The notes under the pieces are model-generated. The model saw only the letters and a program-made list of their open reading frames with translations. It ran no database searches and was not told where the DNA came from. The translations under genes were made by a program, and so were the position numbers. A DNA stretch of 64,000 bases from Desulfosarcinaceae bacterium (GTDB lineage: Bacteria; Desulfobacterota; Desulfobacteria; Desulfobacterales; Desulfosarcinaceae): contig JASJCL010000005.1 in the NCBI GenBank assembly GCA_030066015.1, forward strand, positions 16,291 through 80,290, written 5' to 3'. The first letter of the stretch is position 1; every line of letters starts with the position of its first letter. Shown here one piece after another: positions 55,195 to 64,000 of the stretch.

Positions 55195-56655
55195 ATGAGC
55201 AGTAAAATATTGATCAACGCCATCGATCCCGAAGAGTGCCGGATCGCAAAAGTCAAAGAGAACCGCCTGGCGGAGTTCCATACGGAGAGCGCCGCCCGGG
55301 AGATTACCCGAGGGAACATCTATAAGGGCACCATCGCCCGGGTCGAGCCGAGCCTGCAGGCCGTCTTTATCGACTATGGCGGGGAGCGCCACGGTTTCCT
55401 CCAGATCCACGAAATTCACAGCGACTACTTCCTCGACGTCCCTTCGGGCAACAAGGCGGTGCAGAACCGGCTGAAACGCGGCCAGGAGCTCATCGTTCAG
55501 GTGGTGAAGGATCCCGCCGGCTCCAAGGGCGCCATGCTCTCCACCTTCATCTCCATGCCAGGTCGATTCGTGGTGCTGATGCCGGGAAACACCGGAAGGG
55601 GGATCTCACGCAAGATCGAAAGCGAAGAGGAGCGCAATCGGCTCAAGGAGATTGTCGACGGCCTCAACATGCCGGAAGATTTTGGGTTGATCGTGCGCAC
55701 GGCCGGTGAAGGTTGCACCAAAACCCTGCTGTCCAAAGATGTCAGCTATCTCATGCGCCTGTGGCGCAACATCAAAAAACGGGCCATGAACAGCGATGCA
55801 CCGGCCACTCTCTACAAGGAGCGCAATCTGGCGGTGCGCGCCATGCGGGATTACTTCACCCCCGATGTCACGGAGATCCTCATCGACGAGGAGCACGTCT
55901 TTCGGGAGGTGAAGGGCTTCATCCACATTATTTCGCCCAAACACGTCAAGATCGTCAAACGCTACCAGTCGGACCGCCCGATTTTCACCAAGTTTCAGCT
56001 GGAGGAACAGATCGCCACCATCTTCGAGAGCCGGGTACGCCTTCGCTCGGGCGGATCCTTGGTGATCGAGCAAACCGAAGCGTTGGTGGCCATTGACGTC
56101 AACTCGGGCAAGGGAACGCGTAAAAGGGATATCGAGGAGACGGCCCTCATGACCAATATGGAGGCCGCTGAAGAGATTGCCCGTCAGCTTCAATTGCGGG
56201 ATCTGGGGGGCCTCATCGTCATCGACTTCATTGACATGCGCGACCGTGGACACCGGGCCAAGGTGGAGAAGGCCATCCGCGGCTACATGCGCCAGGACAA
56301 GGCCCGCACCAAGGTTGGGCGGATTTCGCGTTTCGGGCTTCTGGAGATGTCGCGCCAGCGCATGCGCCCGCCCATCGATTTCGGCAGCTTCGAACAATGT
56401 GTGGTCTGCAGAGGCAAGGGACAGATCCCCTCAACGGAATCGCTGGTGTTGAGTTTCCTGCGCAAGCTCAAATTGGCGACCCTCAAACCAGAGGTGAGTC
56501 AGGTGCACGGTGCCGTCCCCATGGATGTGGCCGACTATCTGCTGAACCGCAAACGCGGTGAAATCGTTGAGCTGGAACAGCGGCGCAATCTGCAGATCAC
56601 CATTCAAGGAGACCCCTGTATGATACCGGGGGACAGCGAGATCGCGTGTGAGTGA
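55195..56655 (+). CDS. rng: Ribonuclease G/E family endoribonuclease
   Basis: A 486-residue protein, the size of RNase G and lacking the long C-terminal scaffold of RNase E. It has an S1-like RNA-binding domain (about 35-125), a DNase I-like catalytic domain with ALVAIDVNSGKGT and LIVIDFIDM (metal-binding aspartates), and a zinc-link CVVCRGKGQ. It processes and decays RNA in the cytoplasm. AAGGAAA lies 12 bases before the ATG. Confidence 0.94.
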   Translation: MSSKILINAIDPEECRIAKVKENRLAEFHTESAAREITRGNIYKGTIARVEPSLQAVFIDYGGERHGFLQIHEIHSDYFLDVPSGNKAVQNRLKRGQELIVQVVKDPAGSKGAMLSTFISMPGRFVVLMPGNTGRGISRKIESEEERNRLKEIVDGLNMPEDFGLIVRTAGEGCTKTLLSKDVSYLMRLWRNIKKRAMNSDAPATLYKERNLAVRAMRDYFTPDVTEILIDEEHVFREVKGFIHIISPKHVKIVKRYQSDRPIFTKFQLEEQIATIFESRVRLRSGGSLVIEQTEALVAIDVNSGKGTRKRDIEETALMTNMEAAEEIARQLQLRDLGGLIVIDFIDMRDRGHRAKVEKAIRGYMRQDKARTKVGRISRFGLLEMSRQRMRPPIDFGSFEQCVVCRGKGQIPSTESLVLSFLRKLKLATLKPEVSQVHGAVPMDVADYLLNRKRGEIVELEQRRNLQITIQGDPCMIPGDSEIACE

Positions 56656-57120
56656 TGTTGCTCGACCCGGTGTGCACCGGGGCAAGGCGGTGGTTGCCGG
56701 CCAAGTCGCCAGGGGCTGAATAGCGTTTGACCTATTTGGCCAAGTACAGTATATCTGCGCCGTTTTGGCCCGCAATGTGGGACAGGCATGATTTGGCCTT
56801 GGTCATCAAAGGGCCCCACGCTCTGACGTGTCGCCCATGATCGCCGCCACTACCCTCCGCCGGCGCTTTGACCGCCTGGCGGTTTGCGTATATATAAGGT
56901 GGCGTTCCCAAGAGATCCGAGGACTTGGGAAACGGCCCTCATCCCGGCGCATACCGCACCAGTCGCCCAAGACGGCACGCTGGAGGCGGTTTGCTGTTTC
57001 AAAAGCGTCCGGATCGGCGGCAACATCATCGAATGCGGATAGATCTGATCGGTTGGCTTCTGGCATCGGATACAGAAAGCCGCCCTTGGAAGGGCCTCGG
57101 CCCACAAAGGAGGTAAGCGA
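56656..57120. other. Intergenic region upstream of yajC-secDF, no gene seen
   Basis: This 465-base gap has a promoter-like pair at 56727-56755 and a palindrome CCGGTGTGCACCGG at 56667-56680 just after the RNase gene. A TATATATAA stretch lies near 56890. No coding frame has family features. Confidence 0.5.
56727..56755 (+). promoter_or_regulatory. Candidate sigma-70 promoter of yajC-secD-secF
   Basis: TTGACC (56727-56732), a 17-base spacer and TATATC (56750-56755). It lies about 365 bases before yajC, so the leader would be long. Confidence 0.5.
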
Positions 57121-57501
57121 GTGACAGGAATTGCATACGCGATGGGAGCTGGCGGGGCTGCGCCCCAGGGTGGTGCCGGCGGATTTGCCGGCCTGGTCCC
57201 CCTGATTCTAATGTTCGTGATCTTCTATTTTCTGCTGATCCGTCCCCAGCAAAAAAAGACCAAAGAGCACCGCGAGATGATCGGCAACCTCAAAAAAGGA
57301 GACCGGATCATCACCGCCGGCGGCCTGCACGGCCGCGTCACGGGCGTGTCCGAATCCACCCTCACCGTCGAGATCGCTGAAAAGGTGCGGGTTAAGGTCA
57401 ACCGGTCCAGCGTATCGGCCCTGGCCCAGCCGGCGCCGGCGGTCCAGCCCGCCAAAAAAGGCAAAGCGGACACTAAATCTCAGAACGACAAGGCCAAGTA
57501 G
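57121..57501 (+). CDS. yajC: Preprotein translocase accessory subunit YajC
   Basis: A 126-residue protein with one membrane helix (about 22-41, LVPLILMFVIFYFLLIRPQQ) and the family signature IRPQQKKTKEHREM followed by GDRIITAGGLHGRV. The C-terminal tail is Lys/Ala-rich. It joins SecDF and YidC at the translocon. GTG start with AAGGAGG upstream. It is 12 bases before secD. Confidence 0.94.
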   Translation: MTGIAYAMGAGGAAPQGGAGGFAGLVPLILMFVIFYFLLIRPQQKKTKEHREMIGNLKKGDRIITAGGLHGRVTGVSESTLTVEIAEKVRVKVNRSSVSALAQPAPAVQPAKKGKADTKSQNDKAK

Positions 57502-57513
57502 AGGGGCAGAGCG

Positions 57514-59091
57514 TTGAAAAATATCTCCTGGAAACTGGTTGCGGTTCTGGCGGTGCTCGTCGTCGCCGTGGTCTACGTCATCCCCACCATGGTGCCCGGC
57601 ACCTGGCCCAACAAGAAGATCAACCTGGGCCTTGACCTGCAGGGCGGCATGCATCTGGTGCTGGAGGTGCAGACCGAGCAGGCGGTGGAGAACACCATTG
57701 AGCGGATCGGCCAGGACCTGCGCAGCCTGATGCGCTCGGAGCGGATCCGGCACACGGGTATCGACCTGAGCGATAGGGTGTCACTGACGGTAACGGTCAA
57801 TGGCCAGGACCAGATAGAGGCCTATGAAACGCTGCTGGACAAGGAGTTTCCCGAACTGCGCATGGCGTCGCGCACCCGGGACGGCGATGCGTTGACAACC
57901 GTCCTGGACCTGCCCGACGAGGAGGTCGCCAGCATTAAACGATTGGCCGTCGACCAAGCGCTGGAAACCATCCGCAATCGGGTTGATCAGTTCGGCGTCA
58001 GTGAACCGGATATCCGGAATCAGGGAGAGCGCCGCATTCTCATCCAGTTGCCGGGGATCAAGGATACCCAGCGGGCCAAAGAATTGATCGGGCGCACGGC
58101 CCTCCTGGAGTTCAAGCTGCTCGACGAATCGGTTTCACCATCTGCGGCCGAAGGGGGCAATGTCCCCGCCGGAAGCGAGTTGCTGTACCAGGTGAATGAG
58201 GACCCGGCCACCAAACGGACGACCAAGGTCCCCTACGTCGTCCGCAAACGGGCCTCCCTCACGGGGGCCTATCTCACCGACGCGCGGGTGAAGATCGACT
58301 CCCAATACAACGAACCCTATGTCGCCATCAGTTTCGATAAGAAAGGGGCCCGCATCTTCGAACGCGTCACCGGCGAGAACGTCAACAAACGCCTGGCCAT
58401 CGTGCTGGACAACACGGTGTATTCAGCACCCAACATCCAGGAGAAGATCAGCGGCGGAGAGGCCCAAATCACCGGTAGCTTCACCGCCGAGGAAGCCCGC
58501 GATCTGGCCATCGTGCTGCGGGCCGGCGCCCTGCCCGCCCCTGTGAAGGTGTTGGAGGAGCGGACTGTCGGCCCCTCGCTGGGGACCGACTCCATCCGCA
58601 AAGGATTGTTCTCCATGGTGGTCGGGGGGGTTCTGGTGGTCATCTTCATGGTGGTCTACTACAAGGGTGCCGGCCTCATTGCCGACATGGCCCTTGCCCT
58701 CAACATCCTGCTCATCGCAGCGGGACTGGCCGGATTCGGGGCCACCCTGACCTTGCCCGGCATCGCCGGGATCATCCTCACCATTGGCATGGCTGTAGAC
58801 GCCAACGTATTGATATTCGAACGCATCCGAGAAGAGATGCACCTGGGCAAAACACCGCGCTCAGCAGTGGATGCCGGTTACGAGCGTGCCTCCCTGACGA
58901 TCCTGGACGCCAACGTGACCACCCTCATCGCCGCCCTCGTGCTGTTTCAATTCGGCACCGGACCGGTGAAAGGATTTGCCGTTACCTTGAGCCTCGGGGT
59001 GCTGGCCAGCCTGTTCACGGCCCTGATTTTGTCGCGCACCATCTTCGAGCTCATTCTCAACAAACGCCACGTACAGACCCTGAGCATCTAA
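57514..59091 (+). CDS. secD: Protein translocase subunit SecD
   Basis: A 525-residue RND-related membrane protein: one N-terminal helix, LGLDLQGGMHLVLEV, a large periplasmic P1 domain, then five C-terminal helices with GMAVDANVLIFERIREE. With SecF it uses the proton gradient to pull proteins across the inner membrane. The start codon is TTG at 57514, preceded by AGAGGGG; TTG fits the spacing and the family start. Confidence 0.95.
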   Translation: MKNISWKLVAVLAVLVVAVVYVIPTMVPGTWPNKKINLGLDLQGGMHLVLEVQTEQAVENTIERIGQDLRSLMRSERIRHTGIDLSDRVSLTVTVNGQDQIEAYETLLDKEFPELRMASRTRDGDALTTVLDLPDEEVASIKRLAVDQALETIRNRVDQFGVSEPDIRNQGERRILIQLPGIKDTQRAKELIGRTALLEFKLLDESVSPSAAEGGNVPAGSELLYQVNEDPATKRTTKVPYVVRKRASLTGAYLTDARVKIDSQYNEPYVAISFDKKGARIFERVTGENVNKRLAIVLDNTVYSAPNIQEKISGGEAQITGSFTAEEARDLAIVLRAGALPAPVKVLEERTVGPSLGTDSIRKGLFSMVVGGVLVVIFMVVYYKGAGLIADMALALNILLIAAGLAGFGATLTLPGIAGIILTIGMAVDANVLIFERIREEMHLGKTPRSAVDAGYERASLTILDANVTTLIAALVLFQFGTGPVKGFAVTLSLGVLASLFTALILSRTIFELILNKRHVQTLSI

Positions 59092-59190
59092 GCGAAAACG
59101 CACACATGGCGCCGGGCACCTGCCGCCAAATGCGGCGGCGGCCATCGACAGCGTGCAAGGCTATCAGCCCAATAAGATAAGGAAGCCGTC

Positions 59191-60219
59191 ATGCAGTTCA
59201 TCAAACCGGGCATCAATATCAATTTTATCGACAAGCGCAAAGTCGCCGCCATTGTCTCCGCGGTTTTCATTCTGATCAGCATCGGGTCGCTGATCCTAAA
59301 AAATGGGCCCCGCTACGGGGTGGACTTCGCCGGGGGTACTGAGATTCAGGTCAAATTCGAGACGGCCACCGATATCGAGAATATCAAGGCAGGTCTCGCC
59401 GGCATGCAGCTCGAGGACGTCACCGTACAGGATTTCGGTGAATCGGACAGCAACGAATATCTGATCCGCACCGATCTCTCCGAGGATCAGGGCAGTGGGT
59501 TGGCCGATAAGGTCAAAGCCGCCTTGGACAGTGCCACAGGCACCGCCGCAGAGATCCGCCGCGTGGACATGGTGGGTCCCCAGGTCGGCGAGGATCTCCG
59601 TGAAAAAGCCCTTTTCGCCATGTTTTACGCCCTGCTCTTTATCACCATCTACATCTCGGGGCGGTTCGAATTGAAATGGATGCTCAGTGGCGTGGTGGCC
59701 GCCGCACTGGCTGGCGCGGTCTACCTGCTCAACCTATTTGACGTCAGTGTGCCCATCCTCATCGTGGCCGCACTCCTCGTGAGTCTGGTGATCTTCTGGT
59801 TCCTAGAACTCAAGTACGCCATGGGTGCCATCGTAGCGCTGATCCATGATGTCACCATCACGGTGGGGATCTTCTCCATCTTTGACAAGGAGTTCACACT
59901 GCCCATCATCGCCGCGCTGCTGACCATCATTGGCTACTCCCTCAACGACACCATCATCGTCTTCGATCGCATCCGCGAGAACCTCCGCAAGTACCATAAA
60001 AACCCCCTGGCGACCATCATCAACAAGAGCATCAACGAAACCCTGGCGCGGACCCTGCTCACCTCGCTGACAACCCTCGTCGTGGTGATCGCCCTCTTTG
60101 TGCTGGGCGGCGGTATCATCCACGATTTCGCCTTCGCCCTCATCGTGGGCGTCCTGGTGGGGACCTACTCCTCGATTTACGTTGCCAGCCCCATCCTATT
60201 GGCCTGGCAAAAACGTTAA
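59191..60219 (+). CDS. secF: Protein translocase subunit SecF
   Basis: A 342-residue membrane protein with an N-terminal helix, YGVDFAGGTEIQVKF, and a C-terminal membrane domain with GYSLNDTIIVFDRIREN. It is the partner of SecD. AAGGAAG precedes the ATG. The 99-base gap from secD holds a GC-rich hairpin (TGCCGC...GCGGCG near 59120-59137) that could weaken read-through. Confidence 0.95.
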   Translation: MQFIKPGININFIDKRKVAAIVSAVFILISIGSLILKNGPRYGVDFAGGTEIQVKFETATDIENIKAGLAGMQLEDVTVQDFGESDSNEYLIRTDLSEDQGSGLADKVKAALDSATGTAAEIRRVDMVGPQVGEDLREKALFAMFYALLFITIYISGRFELKWMLSGVVAAALAGAVYLLNLFDVSVPILIVAALLVSLVIFWFLELKYAMGAIVALIHDVTITVGIFSIFDKEFTLPIIAALLTIIGYSLNDTIIVFDRIRENLRKYHKNPLATIINKSINETLARTLLTSLTTLVVVIALFVLGGGIIHDFAFALIVGVLVGTYSSIYVASPILLAWQKR

Positions 60220-60224
60220 GCGTC

Positions 60225-61337
60225 ATGGAGAATACGCTGCCATGGCTGACCCTCAAGGGGGTGCCGGGTGTGGGCAACCTGCTGTTCAAGCGGCTGCTCG
60301 ATCGCTTCGGATCCCCTCAGGCGGCCCTGGCGGCATCCCAAGCCGAGCTGACAAGCGTGGCCGGGATCAGCGCCCGCATCGCCACGGCTATTCGCCGACA
60401 ACAGACACCAGACGAAGCGCGGCGCGAACTTGATCTGGCGGATCACCACGGCTTCAAAATCCTCACCCAGACGGATCCCGCCTTTCCCAAGCTCCTCCGC
60501 CAGCTCCCCGATCCCCCGCCCCTGCTGTACGTCAATGGCCACCTCCATCCGGATGCACTGCACATCGCCATGGTCGGATCCCGCAGTGCGACCCGCTATG
60601 GTCTGGAAATGGCCCACGCCATTGCCAAAGCGCTCGCCGAGAAGGGCGTCGGAGTGGTCAGTGGCATGGCGCGTGGGATCGATGGTAGCGCCCATGAGGG
60701 TGCACTGGCGGCGGGGGGCTACACAACAGCCGTTCTGGGCAGCGGGTTACTGCAGGTCTATCCCCGCGAGCACCGGAAATTGTACGAGCGCATCGCCACC
60801 ACCGGGGCGGTCATCTCCGAACTGCCGCTGAACGCCCGGCCCGAGGGACGCCATTTTCCGGCCCGCAACCGCATCATTAGCGGCATGGCCGTGGGCGTGA
60901 TCGTGGTGGAGGCCGCCCTCAAGAGCGGATCCCTGATAACGGCGCGCCTGGCGGCGGAGCAGAACCGGGAAGTGTTCGCCGTACCGGGCAGCATCCGCTC
61001 CCGTCAAAGCCAGGGCACCCACGCACTCATCAAACAGGGCGCCAGTCTCGTGGAATCCGCAGCGGATGTGCTCGACACCTTCTTTCCGGCAGCCGCAGCT
61101 GAACGCAATTTGACGCCCGCCAGAGAGATTGGTGCCGCCAGCGCCAACCCACCGACAGACTTGACCTCCGCCGAAGCCGACCTATTATCCAAGCTGGAGC
61201 CCTACCCCCAGCACATCGACACTCTGGCAGCACTGGTATCTATGCCGCCAGGGGAGATCGCGGCCACGCTGCTGCAGCTTGAACTCAAAGGTTTGGCACG
61301 CCAGTTGCCTGGCAATCTGTTCGAAAAAGCCGTTTGA
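60225..61337 (+). CDS. dprA: DNA processing protein DprA
   Basis: A 370-residue protein. An N-terminal SAM/HhH-like region (WLTLKGVPGVGNLLFKRLL) precedes the Rossmann-like DprA core with VGSRSATRYG, SGMARGIDGSAHEGAL, GSGLLQVYP and FPARNRIISG, and a C-terminal winged-helix-like segment. DprA loads RecA on incoming single-stranded DNA. It follows secF after 5 bases and precedes topA, the common dprA-topA order. Confidence 0.94.
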   Translation: MENTLPWLTLKGVPGVGNLLFKRLLDRFGSPQAALAASQAELTSVAGISARIATAIRRQQTPDEARRELDLADHHGFKILTQTDPAFPKLLRQLPDPPPLLYVNGHLHPDALHIAMVGSRSATRYGLEMAHAIAKALAEKGVGVVSGMARGIDGSAHEGALAAGGYTTAVLGSGLLQVYPREHRKLYERIATTGAVISELPLNARPEGRHFPARNRIISGMAVGVIVVEAALKSGSLITARLAAEQNREVFAVPGSIRSRQSQGTHALIKQGASLVESAADVLDTFFPAAAAERNLTPAREIGAASANPPTDLTSAEADLLSKLEPYPQHIDTLAALVSMPPGEIAATLLQLELKGLARQLPGNLFEKAV

Positions 61338-61341
61338 AAGA

Positions 61342-61371
61342 TTGACAAACCTGCGGCGGGTTGATTAGAAG
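61342..61371 (+). promoter_or_regulatory. Candidate promoter of topA
   Basis: TTGACA (61342-61347), an 18-base spacer and TAGAAG (61366-61371), about 107 bases before the topA start codon. The -35 is perfect; the -10 matches four of six. Confidence 0.5.
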
Positions 61372-61478
61372 TGTCGCCTTAACGGTTGGGGGCGGCCGTC
61401 AACCAGCATGGTGGTCTGTGGCAGGCAATGGTGCCGATAAAAAATGATCGCAGTGACACCCAAGAATGAGGATTTCGC

Positions 61479-63830
61479 GTGAGTAAACCATTAGTCGTGG
61501 TGGAGTCGCCGACCAAGGTGCGCACCATTAAGAAATATCTGGGCAAGGATTTCAACGTGGTCGCCACGGTGGGGCATATCAAGGATCTGCCTCCAAAAGA
61601 GATCGGCATCGATATCGAGAACGATTTCAAGCCCAAATACCGCACCATTCCCGGCAAACAGAAAGTGATCAGCAACTTGAAAAGAGAGGCCGGGAACGCC
61701 GAGGCCGTCTATCTGGCCCCCGATCCGGACCGGGAGGGGGAGGCCATCGCCTGGCATACGGCCGAGGTGCTGAAAAAGAAGGGCCGCCAATTTCACCGGG
61801 TGCTCTTTCACGAACTGACCCAACATGCCATCCTGAGTGCCATCGAACACCCGGAGGATCTCAATCGCGACAAGTACGAAGCGCAGCAGGCACGTCGCAT
61901 TCTGGACCGCCTCGTGGGATATCAGGTGTCGCCCTTGTTGTGGCGCAAGGTGAAGGGCGGCTTGAGCGCCGGTCGGGTGCAATCGGTGGCGGTGCGCATC
62001 ATCTGCGAGCGTGAACGGGCGATCCAAGCCTTTGTGCCGGAAGAGTACTGGTCCATCACGGCCCACCTCAACGGCGAGACACCCCCCCCCTTTACGGCCA
62101 AATTGACGCGCAAAGATGGCGAGAAACTCAAGATCGGCAACGAGACGGCGGCCAGCGAGATCCTCGCTGCCGTTAGGGAAACGCCATTTATCGTCGAGAA
62201 GGTGGTCAGAAAAACCACCCGTCGAAATCCCCAACCGCCCTTCATCACGTCAAAACTTCAACAGGAAGCGATCCGCAAACTCCGCTTTTCCGCGAAAAAA
62301 ACCATGATGGTGGCCCAACAGCTCTATGAGGGGATCGAGCTGACGGCAGGTGAACCGGTTGGTCTAATCACCTATATGCGGACCGACTCGACCCGCATTT
62401 CGGACGAAGCCGCTCAGGAGGCCCTATCCCACATCCGGGCCACTCTGGGTGAGGCGTATGCCAACGATGGGCCGCGACAGTTTAAGAACCGCAAAAAAGC
62501 CCAGGACGCACATGAAGCGATTCGTCCCACCGCAGTGGCGCACACCCCCGAAAAGGTCGCTCCCCATTTGACCAAGGACCAGCAGCAGCTGTATGAGTTG
62601 ATCTGGAAACGGTTCGTCGCCTCCCAGATGAAACAGGCCCTGATCGATCAGGTCCTGGTCAACATCAACGCTGGCGCCTACACCTTCAATGCCAGCGGCT
62701 CCGCCGTTAAATTCAAGGGCTTTATGGCCCTCTACCAATCGGTGGACCAGGAAGCTGAGAGCGCCAAGAAAAAGCAATCGCTACCGGAACTCAGCGAGGG
62801 GCAGGTCCTGGCGCTGGAAAAGCTCGATCCCAAACAGCACTTCACGCAGCCCCCCCCTAGATTCTCAGAAGCCTCCCTGGTGAAGGAGCTCGAAGAGAAT
62901 GGAATCGGTCGTCCGAGCACCTACGCTGCCATTTTATCCACCATCCGCGACAAAGGCTATGTGGAGTTGCTGCGGGGGTATTTCCGGCCCACCGAACTGG
63001 GCTTTATCGTCAACGACCTGCTCCTCGACAGCTTCCCGCGCGTCTTCGATGTCAATTTTACCGCACAGCTCGAGGACAACCTGGACCGCGTGGAGAGCGC
63101 TGAAGCAGATGCCACCAACATTCTGACAGATTTCTACACCCCATTTAAGGCAGCGCTTGACAATGCCGCCGAGACCATGCTCAGTGTGAAGGGCGTTGGC
63201 CTGAAGACCGGACTGACCTGCCCCCAGTGTCAAGAGAACGAATTGCACATCAAGATGGGCAAAAATGGTCATTTTCTGGCCTGCAGCGGATATCCGGAGT
63301 GCAGCTTCTCACGGGACTATGTGCGCAATGAACAGGGCCAGATTGAGTTGGTGCAGCCTTCCACCGAGGAGGCCACCGACAAGACCTGCGGCAAGTGCGG
63401 ACAGCCCATGGTGCTCAAACGGGGCAAATACGGCGAGTTCCTGGCCTGCAGCGGATACCCGGAATGCAAACATACCCAGTCGGTGCATGCGGGCGGTCCC
63501 GGCAAGGAGATCGGCGTTGCCTGCCCCACGCCTGGCTGCAGCGGACAAATTCTGGAGAAACGTTCCAAACGGGGGAAGATTTTCTATGGCTGCAGCCGAT
63601 TCCCAGAGTGCGATTTCGCCACCTGGGATAAACCCGTGGCAAAATCCTGCCCCAATTGCGATGCGCCCTTTTTGGTTGAAAAAACCACGAAGCGGGCCGG
63701 TACTTTTCTGAAATGTCAGAACAAGGAGTGCGGTTACCGCCAGGCGATCGATTCCATGGCGGCTTCGGCAGTGGGCACTGAAGAGCGGGCGCAGGGCAGA
63801 CGGCCGTCGTCCATCGGCAACCCATCGTGA
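61479..63830 (+). CDS. topA: DNA topoisomerase I (type IA)
   Basis: A 783-residue enzyme. The Toprim domain has VVVESPTKVRTIKKYLG and DPDREGEAIAWH; the catalytic tyrosine lies in GLITYMRTDSTRIS. The C-terminus carries four zinc-ribbon modules (starting TCPQC, TCGKC, ACPTPGC and SCPNC), each ending in a Cys pair such as GYPEC or NKEC. It relaxes negative supercoils. The start is GTG at 61479 with GAGGAT upstream. Its stop overlaps the next gene. Confidence 0.96.
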   Translation: MSKPLVVVESPTKVRTIKKYLGKDFNVVATVGHIKDLPPKEIGIDIENDFKPKYRTIPGKQKVISNLKREAGNAEAVYLAPDPDREGEAIAWHTAEVLKKKGRQFHRVLFHELTQHAILSAIEHPEDLNRDKYEAQQARRILDRLVGYQVSPLLWRKVKGGLSAGRVQSVAVRIICERERAIQAFVPEEYWSITAHLNGETPPPFTAKLTRKDGEKLKIGNETAASEILAAVRETPFIVEKVVRKTTRRNPQPPFITSKLQQEAIRKLRFSAKKTMMVAQQLYEGIELTAGEPVGLITYMRTDSTRISDEAAQEALSHIRATLGEAYANDGPRQFKNRKKAQDAHEAIRPTAVAHTPEKVAPHLTKDQQQLYELIWKRFVASQMKQALIDQVLVNINAGAYTFNASGSAVKFKGFMALYQSVDQEAESAKKKQSLPELSEGQVLALEKLDPKQHFTQPPPRFSEASLVKELEENGIGRPSTYAAILSTIRDKGYVELLRGYFRPTELGFIVNDLLLDSFPRVFDVNFTAQLEDNLDRVESAEADATNILTDFYTPFKAALDNAAETMLSVKGVGLKTGLTCPQCQENELHIKMGKNGHFLACSGYPECSFSRDYVRNEQGQIELVQPSTEEATDKTCGKCGQPMVLKRGKYGEFLACSGYPECKHTQSVHAGGPGKEIGVACPTPGCSGQILEKRSKRGKIFYGCSRFPECDFATWDKPVAKSCPNCDAPFLVEKTTKRAGTFLKCQNKECGYRQAIDSMAASAVGTEERAQGRRPSSIGNPS

Positions 63831-64000
63831 CGAATGATAGCAACGTGGTAATTATCAAAACCCCTCATAGTGCGTGGCGGCAATACAACAAAAAGGAGTT
63901 GTGCGCCGAATTCCAGATCAGCGACACAGAACTGGCCCGATGTGCAGAGCTGGGTCTCGTACTGCAGCCGCCCCCGCGACACAAGGCCCCGCCCTTCAAT
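63827..64000 (+). CDS. Start of an unidentified gene after topA (partial)
   Basis: A frame beginning with GTG overlaps the topA stop by 4 bases (GTGA) and stays open to the window end (58 codons). The visible part starts with TNDSNVVIIKTPHSAW and includes KKELCAEFQISDTELARC, which may be a small helical or helix-turn-helix-like segment. Too little is present to name a family; the coupled start is the main evidence. Confidence 0.55.
   Translation, partial: MTNDSNVVIIKTPHSAWRQYNKKELCAEFQISDTELARCAELGLVLQPPPRHKAPPFN

Overview
The window is one continuous stretch of a GC-rich bacterial chromosome, mostly housekeeping genes packed into long operons. The gene content (two-subunit indolepyruvate:ferredoxin oxidoreductase, a branched-chain ABC importer joined to an acyl-CoA ligase, fructose-6-phosphate aldolase, LptE, outer-membrane barrel proteins and a dense arg operon) points to an anaerobic Gram-negative, most likely a Desulfobacterota member (former Deltaproteobacteria, Desulfosarcina-like). 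This is inferred from gene content; no rRNA gene is present.

Layout. 1-3.9 kb: end of a WYL-domain regulator, an omega-amidase-type hydrolase, a secreted YSC84/SYLF lipid-binding protein, a class I aminotransferase and a decayed M23 peptidase. 3.9-6.3 kb: iorB/iorA. 6.5-10 kb: a hybrid histidine kinase downstream of a Liv-type periplasmic binding protein, likely a sensing pair. 10.3-17.6 kb: a four-gene cluster of a soluble SPFH protein with three C-terminal zinc ribbons, an internally duplicated zinc-ribbon protein, a membrane-anchored SPFH protein, and a 1143-residue protein with two AAA+ modules and a Lon-type Ser-Lys protease domain. This is the best candidate here for an undescribed system. 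17.7-24.2 kb: amidohydrolase, alpha/beta hydrolase, CinA and a very large outer-membrane zinc peptidase/propeller/barrel protein. 24.5-27.1 kb: lipoprotein, ADP-ribosylglycohydrolase relative, CPBP protease, then a strongly structured intergenic element at 27329-27436. 27.5-34.3 kb: livM-livH-livK-livG-livF plus acyl-CoA ligase.

34.4-34.6 kb: tRNA-Cys and tRNA-Gly with their own promoter and terminator. 34.8-46.3 kb, all on the minus strand: xerC, hslV, hslU, argB, argD, argG, argH, a lipoprotein, dapF, folK, a small C-x-C protein, fructose-6-phosphate aldolase and pgsA, many overlapping by 4-8 bp. 46.5-51 kb, minus strand: murJ, ftsB-like, TPR protein, coaBC, uracil-DNA glycosylase. 51.1-54.8 kb: rpsT facing lptE and leuS, with a shared terminator. 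55.2-64 kb, plus strand: RNase G/E, yajC-secD-secF-dprA, topA and the start of one more gene.

Functional links. IorAB and the nearby aminotransferase could together convert aromatic amino acids to aryl-acyl-CoA. The Liv cluster imports a substrate that the co-transcribed ligase may activate. The murJ/ftsB/lptE/secDF/yajC genes serve envelope building. The SPFH/zinc-ribbon/AAA-Lon cluster looks like a membrane-microdomain-linked ATP-dependent protease, comparable in concept (not in sequence) to FtsH-HflKC.
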